NCBI GenBank assembly: GCA_028290765.1 | Contig: JAQGJF010000779.1 | Span: 1-7,173, forward strand | Origin: Tardiphaga sp. | GTDB taxonomy: Bacteria > Pseudomonadota > Alphaproteobacteria > Rhizobiales > Xanthobacteraceae | Direction of reading: 5' to 3' | DNA: 7,173 nucleotides | Shown: one piece after another, positions 1 through 5,588 of the stretch | How positions within the stretch are numbered: position 1 is the first letter of the stretch | How the letters are laid out: each line of letters starts with the position of its first letter | Translations under genes and position numbers: made by a program | The notes under the pieces: model-generated | What the model saw: only the letters and a program-made list of their open reading frames with translations | Databases searched by the model: none | What the model was told of the DNA's origin: nothing

Positions 1-140
1 CCGGCACCGTTGCGCCCCATCAACGCCACCACCTCGCCGCGGCCCACCTCGAAATGAAGGCCGTAGAGGATGCGCGCAGCCCCATAGGAGGCGCTGAGGT
101 TTTGGACCGACAGCATGGCGTCGCTCATCACGCCGTTCAT
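1..140 (-). CDS. livF: LivF-type ABC transporter ATP-binding protein (N-terminal 46 residues, cut by window edge)
   Basis: This is the first part of a second ATPase subunit of the branched-chain-amino-acid-type (HAAT) importer. It would sit on the cytoplasmic face, pair with LivG and power uptake. The visible protein begins MNGVMSDAMLSVQNLSASYG and carries the aromatic A-loop residue Tyr19 and the start of the Walker A loop (ALMGRNGAG, from residue 39), where the window ends. The LivF spelling GRNGAGK differs from the GPNGAGK of LivG. I chose the ATG at 140 because it overlaps the livG stop as ATGA and has GGAG 7 nt upstream (complement of 148-151). In-frame ATGs at 128 and 116 lack such a site. 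As the last visible gene of the transporter unit it is probably translationally coupled to livG. The signature motif, Walker B and H-loop lie outside the window. Confidence 0.93.
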   Translation of the reverse strand, partial: MNGVMSDAMLSVQNLSASYGAARILYGLHFEVGRGEVVALMGRNGA

Positions 141-907
141 GCCTGGGCTCCGGCTTTCGTAAAAGTCTTGCCGGTGCCGAAATAGACTTCCCTCACCTGC
201 GGATTGTCGCGGATGGCTTTGGCGTCGCCGTCCGCGATCAGGCGGCCGCGCGCCAGCACGATGATGCGATCGGCGAAAGAGAACACCACATCCATCGAAT
301 GCTCGGTGAACAACACCGAGATGCCGCGCTCGACCACCAGCCGCTTGACCAGCGCGATCAGGTCGTTGCGCTCGCGCGGCGCCATGCCTGCGGTCGGCTC
401 GTCCATCAGCAGTAGGCGAGGATCGTTGGCCAGCGCGATCGCGAGCTCAACCCGCTTGACGTCGCCATAGGCGAGTTCGCGGCTCGGCCGGTCGGCATCG
501 GCGCGCATGCCGACCTGTTCGAGCAGATCGAGCGCGCGCTGGCGGTGCAGCGAGGCCGCGGGCCGCCAAAGCCGGTAGGTCTCGCCGGCGTGCGAGATCA
601 GCGCCATCTGCACATTCTCGATAACCGTCATCGACCCGAAAGTGGCCGCGACCTGGAAGGTGCGCCCGACGCCGAGCCGCCATATTTCGCGCGGTTTCCG
701 ACCGCTGAGCTTCTTGCCTTCGAACCAGATCTCGCCGGAATCGGAAGCGAGCTGGCCATTGATCATATTAAAGCAGGTGGATTTGCCGGCGCCGTTCGGC
801 CCGATCATGGCAAGGAATTCGCCGCGTTTGATCTCGAAGCTCACCTCGTTGACGGCACGGACGCCGCCAAAGGCTTTTGACAATGCGCGGATCGAGAGGT
901 CGCTCAT
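137..907 (-). CDS. livG: LivG-type ABC transporter ATP-binding protein
   Basis: This 256-residue ATPase subunit of the HAAT importer hydrolyses ATP at the inner membrane together with LivF. Visible motifs in order are Walker A GPNGAGKST (36-44), Q-loop Gln85 in GRTFQ, an ABC signature written LAYGD (145-149), Walker B LLLMDEPTAG (165-174, Asp169 and catalytic Glu170) and switch His203 in TEHSMD. The C-terminus has the LivG-like VREVYFG segment. Length matches the family (about 255). The signature Ser is Ala, which is usual for LivG proteins; Asp in place of the common Gln at position 149 is a variant. The start at 907 overlaps the permease stop (ATGA) and has AAGG 7 nt upstream. A longer reading frame reaches back to 1198, but those 97 extra residues are low-complexity Arg/Ala-rich and lie over the permease gene, so they are not coding. 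Expression is probably coupled to the permease upstream and livF downstream. Confidence 0.96.
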   Translation of the reverse strand: MSDLSIRALSKAFGGVRAVNEVSFEIKRGEFLAMIGPNGAGKSTCFNMINGQLASDSGEIWFEGKKLSGRKPREIWRLGVGRTFQVAATFGSMTVIENVQMALISHAGETYRLWRPAASLHRQRALDLLEQVGMRADADRPSRELAYGDVKRVELAIALANDPRLLLMDEPTAGMAPRERNDLIALVKRLVVERGISVLFTEHSMDVVFSFADRIIVLARGRLIADGDAKAIRDNPQVREVYFGTGKTFTKAGAQA

Positions 908-2787
908 GACGAGGCCTTGCGCGACATCAGTTTCGACAGCCCGCCGACGATGCCGCTGGGGAAGGCCAGCACCAGCAACAGAATGACACCACCCAGCAAG
1001 GCCCGCCAATATTCGGTCTGCCGCATGATCGTATCCTGCAGCACGGCGAACACCGAAGCACCGACAATCGGGCCGGTCAGGGTCTGGATGCCGCCGAGCA
1101 GCACCATCACCAGCCCGTCGATCGACCGGCCGACGCCGATGGTCTCCGGCGAGATTGACCCCTTGGCAAAGGCAAACAACCCGCCGGCCACGCCGCATAC
1201 GGCGCCTGCAACGGCAAAGGCCAACCAGTGCACGCGCTTGACGTCAAGGCCGATCGCCTCGGCCCGCAGCGGCGAGTCGCGGCCGGCACGCATCGCATAG
1301 CCAAATGGCGCGAACAGGAACCGGCGCAGCAGCAGAATGCCGGTCATCGTCAGGGTTAGCGCTAGCAGGTAAAAGGTCGTATTGCTGTCGAACGGCGCGG
1401 TCGGCCACACGCCGATGACGCCGTTGGAGCCGCCGGTCAGCCCCTCCCACTGAAACACCGCCGCCCACACGATCTGCGCGAAGGCGAGCGTCAGCATCGC
1501 GAGATAGACCCCCGACAGCCGCACCGCGAACCAGCCGAACAACAGCGCGCCGAGCAGCGCCACGATCGGAGCCGCGACCAGCGCCAGGCCCATCGGCGCG
1601 GCAAGCCATTTCACCAGCAGTGCAGCACCATAGGCGCCGAGCCCGAAGTAGGCCGCATGGCCGAACGAATGCATGCCGCCGGGCCCCATGATGAAATGCA
1701 GGCTTGTGGCGAACAGGACGGCGATCAGCACGTCGATGCCGAGCACCAGCGTATAGGGCGAATTTCGTGCGATCAGCGGCAGGCAGACCAGCACGACGAG
1801 CAGCACCAGACCGGCAATCTTGGTGGCTGGCGTGGCCGGCCGGATCGGCTCCTCGGGATCGGCGACGCTGCGCACCGTCCCCTGCTCGCGTCCGAGCAAT
1901 CCATAGGGTCGCGCGATCAGCACGATCGCCATGACCAGGAATTCCGCGACCAACGTCATCTTGGAGAAATTGACCGTAAGTCCCGCGAGATTGACGACGC
2001 CCAGTCCGATACAGAGCGCCTTGACCTCCGCGATGATGATCGCCGCGAGATAAGCGCCGGTGATCGATCCCATGCCGCCGACCACCACCACGACAAAGGC
2101 ATCGCCGATCACGATCAGGTCGGTGGCGAGATTGGCCGGCTCCCGCGCCACCTGCAGCGCACCGCCAAGCCCGGCCAGCAGCGATCCCAAGGCGAATACC
2201 GCGGTAAACAGCAGCGCCTGATTGACACCGAGCGCGCCGACCATCTCGCGATCCTGCGTCGCGGCTCGGATCAGTCGACCGAACCGCGTCCGCGCCAGCG
2301 CCAGATGCAGCAGCAGCAGAACCAATGGCCCGATGAAGATCAGAAAGATGTCGTAGCTCGGCAGTTTCCGGCCGAGCAGATCGACCGCGCCACGCATGCC
2401 CGGCGCGCGCGGCCCGAGCAGATCTTCCGGTCCCCACAGCCACAGCGTCGCGTCGTTGACCACCAGCACCAGCGCAAAGGTGGCGAGCAGTTGGAACAGC
2501 TCCGGCGCGCGATAGATTCGCCGCAACAGCAAAAATTCGATCAGCGCGCCGATCGCACCAACCAGGATCGCAGTGGCGACGATACCGCCCCAGAAGCCCA
2601 GCACCCCGCCAAGCCGGGTGGCAAAGCTGTAGGCGATATAGGTCCCCAGCATATAGAGCGAGCCGTGGGCGATATTGATGATGCGGGTGACGCCAAAAAT
2701 CAGCGACAGTCCTGCCGCGACAAAGAATAATCCGGACGCGGCGGAGAGACCGTTGATTGCCTGGAACAGGAAGGCGTTGAAGCTCAT
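904..2787 (-). CDS. Fused LivH-LivM ABC transporter permease
   Basis: This inner-membrane permease of the HAAT importer joins in one 627-residue chain the two subunits that E. coli encodes separately. The LivH-like half spans about residues 1-300, with INIAHGSLYMLGTY near 37-50 and VVGGMGSITGAYLAA at 235-249. A polar linker rich in Pro and Glu (about 301-322) follows, then a LivM-like half at about 323-622 with SFGHAAYFGLGAYGAALL (374-391). Each half carries the cytoplasmic coupling loop: GRLIRAATQDREMVGALGV (170-188) and GYAMRAGRDSPLRAEAIGL (496-514). Both halves are strongly hydrophobic with many membrane segments. The start at 2787 has a weak AAGGG about 10 nt upstream. The stop overlaps livG by ATGA, so the pair is likely translationally coupled. 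Fused permeases are known in alphaproteobacteria; there is no frameshift or internal stop. The substrate class is probably amino acids or small (aromatic) acids, which is inference from the family. Confidence 0.95.
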   Translation of the reverse strand: MSFNAFLFQAINGLSAASGLFFVAAGLSLIFGVTRIINIAHGSLYMLGTYIAYSFATRLGGVLGFWGGIVATAILVGAIGALIEFLLLRRIYRAPELFQLLATFALVLVVNDATLWLWGPEDLLGPRAPGMRGAVDLLGRKLPSYDIFLIFIGPLVLLLLHLALARTRFGRLIRAATQDREMVGALGVNQALLFTAVFALGSLLAGLGGALQVAREPANLATDLIVIGDAFVVVVVGGMGSITGAYLAAIIIAEVKALCIGLGVVNLAGLTVNFSKMTLVAEFLVMAIVLIARPYGLLGREQGTVRSVADPEEPIRPATPATKIAGLVLLVVLVCLPLIARNSPYTLVLGIDVLIAVLFATSLHFIMGPGGMHSFGHAAYFGLGAYGAALLVKWLAAPMGLALVAAPIVALLGALLFGWFAVRLSGVYLAMLTLAFAQIVWAAVFQWEGLTGGSNGVIGVWPTAPFDSNTTFYLLALTLTMTGILLLRRFLFAPFGYAMRAGRDSPLRAEAIGLDVKRVHWLAFAVAGAVCGVAGGLFAFAKGSISPETIGVGRSIDGLVMVLLGGIQTLTGPIVGASVFAVLQDTIMRQTEYWRALLGGVILLLVLAFPSGIVGGLSKLMSRKASS

Positions 2788-2871
2788 CGGAGCGGAACCC
2801 TTCCCCGCTTCATCGCAACGAAGCTAACCCGAATGAAACGAACGGCGGCCGCATCTCTTCCTTATCCCTCT

Positions 2872-2941
2872 CCCTTGTGGGGTCCGATCGAGCGAAGCTC
2901 GATCGTGAGTGGCCGGCCGATAGGCCGGTCGGGTGGGGGTA
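2872..2941 (+). repeat. REP-like palindromic repeat, copy A
   Basis: The copy begins with CCCTTGTGGGG (2872-2882) and ends with GGTGGGGGTA (2932-2941). Inside are two hairpins: CGATCGAGC-GAA-GCTCGATCG (2885-2905, perfect 9-bp arms) and CCGGCC-GATA-GGCCGG (2913-2928). The end motifs and the GAGCGAAGC core recur on the opposite strand in copy B, 24 nt away. Such repeats resemble the intergenic palindromes common in Bradyrhizobium and Rhodopseudomonas genomes; that assignment is from memory. Confidence 0.7.
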
Positions 2942-2965
2942 AGCAACAAGGAGACCGTGCGTGTA

Positions 2966-3014
2966 TACCCTCACCCCGGCCTCCGCTTCGCTCGGCCGAC
3001 CCTCCCCACAAGGG
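2966..3014 (-). repeat. REP-like palindromic repeat, copy B (inverted relative to copy A)
   Basis: Read on the minus strand this copy starts with the same CCCTTGTGGGG (3014-3004), passes through GAGCGAAGC and ends GGTGAGGGTA (down to 2966). It is shorter than copy A and lacks the second GC-rich hairpin. Together A and B form an inverted pair like a BIME, and their CCCTTGTGGGG ends could pair to form a large stem enclosing about 120 nt. Confidence 0.68.
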
Positions 3015-3170
3015 CAGGGGAATCGCATATGGAATTTCTCGATTCTTTTTCTGCCCTAGATGGCTGGATTGGATTCGAAAATTTCTCTCCGTGACCCTCC
3101 TGGATTCTAAAATTACCGGAATGGGGTTTTGGAAAGTCATATGCGATAGCCCTGCCCACAAGGGGGAGGG
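3001..3170. repeat. AT-richer cassette bounded by imperfect inverted repeats
   Basis: The outer arms are 3001-3031 (complement strand) and 3138-3170. Reading outward, both share CATATGCGAT, then after two mismatches CCCTGCCC, and both end in GGGGAGG. Between these, one has TTGTG and the other ACAAG, as if that small core were inverted. The enclosed 3032-3137 is clearly more AT-rich than the surroundings. It contains an imperfect direct repeat, GGATTCGAAAATT (3071-3083) and GGATTCTAAAATT (3102-3114), and AATTTCTC twice (3033-3040, 3080-3087). No coding capacity is evident. It could be a small non-autonomous element or a compound of REP-like units. Confidence 0.55.
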
Positions 3171-3242
3171 ATCGCAGTTCGTCATCGCTCAAATCACGAA
3201 CACCATAAGAAGCGCACGTCAAATTCATGCGATAGCCCACCA

Positions 3243-4454
3243 TCAATCCGCGGCTGGCCGCAGCTTCTTCACTTCGTCATCGCCGGGCAGCACCGACGCA
3301 CCATCGACGAATTTGAAGTCGCTCATGGTGCCCTTGCCGTTTTCGAGCGCGATCTTGCCGACAAAAGCCCCCATCGTGGCCTGGTGATCGCTGGCTCGAT
3401 AGGTGAACGGACCGAACGGACTGTCGACCTTCAAGCCCTTGAACGCGGTGATCAGCTTTTCAGTGTCGGTGGAGCCCGCTTTGGCGATGCCGGCCGCGAT
3501 CGATTGCATCGTGACGTAACCGACGACCGAGCCGAGACGCGGATAGTCGCTGTATTTTTTCTGATAGGCGTCGAGGAAGGTCTTGTATTCCGGGGTTTTG
3601 ATCTTGTCCCAGGGATAGCCGGTGACGATCCATCCGACCGGTGCTTCTTCCTTGAGCGGATCGAGATATTCCGGCTCGCCGGACAACAGGCTGACCACGG
3701 TCCGGTCCTTGAAGACGCCGCGGGTAGAACCTTCACGGACCAATTTGGTGAGATCGGCACCAAATAATACGTTGAAAATGGCGTCAGGCTTGGCGTCGTC
3801 GATCGCCTGCACCACCGCGCCGGCATCAACCTTGCCGAGCGGCGGCGCCTGCTCGGTCACGAACTCGACGTCAGGCTGCTTGGCCTTCATCAAGTCCTTG
3901 AAGGCAGCAACCGCCGCCTGGCCGTATTCGAAGTTCGGATAGACCAGCGCCCAACGCTTCTTCTTGGCGGCCAGCGCATCGGGCAGCAGCATCGCGACCT
4001 GCATATAGGTCGTGGCACGCAGCCGGAAAGTATATTTGTTGCCGTTCTGCCAGGTGATCTTGTCGGTCAGCGGTTCGGCGGCGAGAAAAAATACCTGTTT
4101 CTTGCCGGCGAACTCGGTCACCGCGAGTCCGATATTCGACAGGAAGGTGCCGGCGAGAATACTGACGCCTTCGCGCGTCACCAACTCGTCAGCGACGCGC
4201 ACCGCATCGCCGGGATTGGAGCCGTCGTCACGCGAGATCACTTCCAGCTTCTTGCCGAGCACGCCGCCCTTGGCGTTGATCTCCTCAATCGCCAATTCCC
4301 AGCCCTTCTTGTAGGGGTCGAGGAACGCGGTTTGCGACTTGTAGCTGTTGAGTTCTCCGATCTTGATGGTTTCCTGGGCGGAAGCCATCTGACCGAACGA
4401 GATCGCCAGTGCGCCGGCGCAGGCGAGGATACCGAAAGAGCGAGCCGTCATCAT
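3243..4454 (-). CDS. Periplasmic substrate-binding protein of the HAAT (branched-chain amino acid type) ABC transporter
   Basis: This protein captures the substrate in the periplasm and delivers it to the permease. It is 403 residues, normal for the family (Peripla_BP_6 fold). The N-terminus is a clear Sec signal peptide: a basic start (Arg5), a hydrophobic core (7-20) and an ASA-QE cleavage site after residue 26. There is no lipobox Cys, so it is soluble. The mature protein starts IKIGELNSYKS and shows family motifs GWELAIEEINAKGGVLGKKLEV (51-72) and RDDGSNPGDAVRVADELV (75-92). The start at 4454 has GGAG 8 nt upstream; a second ATG follows directly. It is the first gene of the transporter unit, with a leader of about 110 nt and a candidate promoter and operator upstream, and a repeat-rich gap to the permease gene. 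The ligand is unknown. Leucine/isoleucine is not implied by the name; aromatic or other organic acids are equally likely. Confidence 0.95.
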   Translation of the reverse strand: MMTARSFGILACAGALAISFGQMASAQETIKIGELNSYKSQTAFLDPYKKGWELAIEEINAKGGVLGKKLEVISRDDGSNPGDAVRVADELVTREGVSILAGTFLSNIGLAVTEFAGKKQVFFLAAEPLTDKITWQNGNKYTFRLRATTYMQVAMLLPDALAAKKKRWALVYPNFEYGQAAVAAFKDLMKAKQPDVEFVTEQAPPLGKVDAGAVVQAIDDAKPDAIFNVLFGADLTKLVREGSTRGVFKDRTVVSLLSGEPEYLDPLKEEAPVGWIVTGYPWDKIKTPEYKTFLDAYQKKYSDYPRLGSVVGYVTMQSIAAGIAKAGSTDTEKLITAFKGLKVDSPFGPFTYRASDHQATMGAFVGKIALENGKGTMSDFKFVDGASVLPGDDEVKKLRPAAD

Positions 4455-4558
4455 TGATCGAACTCCGTTTGTTGTAACCGATGGCCTCGAAACTCACCTA
4501 TCGCCGCAATCTGCGTGGGATTCCCGATCGCAGCATTTCAGCCAGCATTTGCAGCCCG

Positions 4559-4576
4559 AATTAGTTTGTACACAAA
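4559..4576. promoter_or_regulatory. Candidate operator upstream of the binding-protein gene
   Basis: The sequence AATTAGTTTGTACACAAA has an inverted-repeat core TTTGT-AC-ACAAA (4565-4576). It matches the site before the hydrolase gene at 15 of 18 positions and overlaps the downstream edge of a candidate -10 box, a place typical for a repressor site. The regulator is unknown and not encoded in the window. Confidence 0.5.
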
Positions 4577-4604
4577 TAGTCTGGCGAGCCTCTTGGCTTG
4601 TCAA
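4576..4604 (-). promoter_or_regulatory. Candidate sigma-70-type promoter of the transporter unit
   Basis: On the minus strand a perfect -35 TTGACA (4604-4599) is followed after 17 nt by GACTAT (4581-4576), a weak -10. Transcription would start near 4569, giving a leader of about 115 nt before the binding-protein ATG. The -35 box lies in a 6-bp-arm palindrome GGCTTG-T-CAAGCC (4595-4607). The leader holds CAGCATTT twice (4531-4538 and 4543-4550), of unknown meaning. Confidence 0.45.
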
Positions 4605-4687
4605 GCCGCGTCTTGCCGCAACCTGCACAGTGTGTCGGCAGTCCTATTCCACACCACGCGACAAAGAGCCAGCGGCTCCAACACAAA

Positions 4688-4719
4688 CCGTCACCGCCCG
4701 CGAAAGCGGGCGATGACGG
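4688..4719 (-). terminator. Long hairpin ending the hydrolase-SDR unit (likely terminator, REP-like)
   Basis: CCGTCA-C-CGCCCGC, a GAAA loop, and GCGGGCG-A-TGACGG form 14-bp arms with a single C/A mismatch. It lies 13 nt past the SDR stop codon. On the minus strand it is followed by TTTGTGTT, a short broken T-run, fitting intrinsic termination. The sequence also resembles dispersed palindromes of Bradyrhizobium-type genomes, so it may be a repeat doing double duty. Confidence 0.6.
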
Positions 4720-4732
4720 CCTAGTATTGCCT

Positions 4733-5542
4733 CTACCGATCCCGAAAACGATCCATCAACGCCTTGTCCTGACCGCCGTCGATCTCGATCATGGTGCCGT
4801 TGGCCATCTGCACCAAAGGCGATGCCAACATGACGACGAGATGCGCGACCTCCTCGACTTCCGCGATCCGTCCGAGCGGGATCGAGGCCGGCGCCAGCTT
4901 GTCGGCTTCCTCGTAGGAAATCTTCATATCGCGCGACATCGCATTGACGAGGCCGGACCAGCGTTCGGTCCGCACCGGCCCCGGATTGACCGCACAGAAG
5001 CTGATGTTATGGCGGCCATATTGTCCGGCCAGCGCAAGCGTCAGGTTTTGTCCGGCGGCGTTGGCGGCGCCGGGCGCGATCTCCCAATAGGACGGCTTGA
5101 CGCCGTCATTGCCGATCAAATTGACCACGCGTCCACCGCCCTGCTTTACCATGATCGGCAGCGCATAACGCAGGCAGCGCACGTAGCCCATGAATTTGAG
5201 CTGCATGGCCTGCGCCCAGTCGTCCTCGGTCAGGGTTTCAATCACACCGCCGGGGGCCGAACCGGCATTGTTGATCATGAGATTGATACTGCCGAGTTTC
5301 TTATGAGCTTCCTCGACGAAGTTCTTGGCGTCCGCATCCTTGGTCAGGTCGGCGACGATCGGGATGATCTTGCGGCCGGTGGCATAGCCGATCTCCTCGG
5401 CGGCCTTCTGCAGCGGCTCCATGCGGCGGGCGCAAATCGCGACGTCGACGCCCTCCTTCGCCAGCATCATGGCTATGCCCTTGCCGATGCCTTCGCTGCC
5501 GCCAGTGACGAGAGCGGTCTTGTCTTTAAGCTGCAGGTCCAT
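4733..5542 (-). CDS. Short-chain dehydrogenase/reductase (SDR) family protein with non-canonical active site
   Basis: This is a 269-residue Rossmann-fold protein of classical SDR length, presumably a cytoplasmic NAD(P)-dependent oxidoreductase. The cofactor-binding TGGSEGIG is at 13-20, Asp65 sits in VADL, NNAG is at 91-94 and NPGPVRTER at 186-194. Arg39 and Arg40 after the second strand suggest NADPH preference. The usual catalytic tetrad is missing: aligned on the flanking helices, Asn becomes Lys116, Ser becomes Gly144, Tyr becomes Pro157 and Lys becomes Asn161 (PGAAN replaces YxxxK). I recall a subset of SDRs with similar LKxxG, IGNxG and G-x-x-G/A-N motifs, so this may be a distinct active subfamily, not a decayed gene. 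The start at 5542 has AAGGAG 6 nt upstream. The frame opens further upstream, to 5638, but that part overlaps the hydrolase gene and has no motif. It lies 46 nt after the hydrolase gene, probably in one operon. Substrate unknown. Confidence 0.93.
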   Translation of the reverse strand: MDLQLKDKTALVTGGSEGIGKGIAMMLAKEGVDVAICARRMEPLQKAAEEIGYATGRKIIPIVADLTKDADAKNFVEEAHKKLGSINLMINNAGSAPGGVIETLTEDDWAQAMQLKFMGYVRCLRYALPIMVKQGGGRVVNLIGNDGVKPSYWEIAPGAANAAGQNLTLALAGQYGRHNISFCAVNPGPVRTERWSGLVNAMSRDMKISYEEADKLAPASIPLGRIAEVEEVAHLVVMLASPLVQMANGTMIEIDGGQDKALMDRFRDR

Positions 5543-5588
5543 GGAAAACTCCTTTCTCAGGGTTGATCGTTCGAATTCGCGGTTATGA

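Larger units (their letters stand above)
2788..3242. other. 455-nt intergenic region filled with palindromic and dispersed-type repeats
   Basis: The gap between the binding-protein gene and the permease gene holds no convincing gene. Short reading frames across it are low-complexity and overlap the repeats. It contains two REP-like copies facing each other (2872-2941 and 2966-3014). To their right is an AT-richer stretch of about 106 nt (3032-3137) bounded by imperfect inverted repeats (3001-3031 and 3138-3170), and a further copy of the 12-mer ATGCGATAGCCC (3227-3238). I see no strong promoter and no hairpin followed by a T-tract. The permease genes may therefore be read from the upstream promoter through this region. 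Confidence 0.8.

Noticed and set aside
908..1198. 97-residue N-terminal extension of LivG
   Set aside because: It lies wholly over the permease gene, is Arg/Ala-rich without domain content, and the normal LivG start at 907 has the ATGA overlap and family length.
1244..2443. 399-residue minus-strand frame inside the permease gene
   Set aside because: It is a frame-shifted shadow of a clearly coding, motif-rich membrane protein; high GC leaves long open frames.
1657..2730. 357-residue plus-strand frame antisense to the permease
   Set aside because: Composition is Gln/Arg/Asp-rich low complexity with no motif, a mirror of hydrophobic codons on the other strand.
2885..2905. Intrinsic terminator at the perfect 9-bp hairpin
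   Set aside because: No T-run follows on the minus strand, and the stem is part of a repeat that recurs nearby.
2872..3238. CRISPR array
   Set aside because: Repeats are palindromic, inverted and unevenly spaced, with no uniform direct repeats and spacers and no cas gene.
2833..3387. Short frames of 72-184 residues over the 2788-3242 gap on both strands
   Set aside because: They run through palindromic repeats, start without ribosome sites and have repeat-derived composition, so they are unlikely to be proteins.
4598..5566. 322-residue plus-strand frame antisense to the SDR
   Set aside because: His/Arg/Asp-rich without domains, opposite a gene with intact Rossmann motifs and a strong ribosome site.
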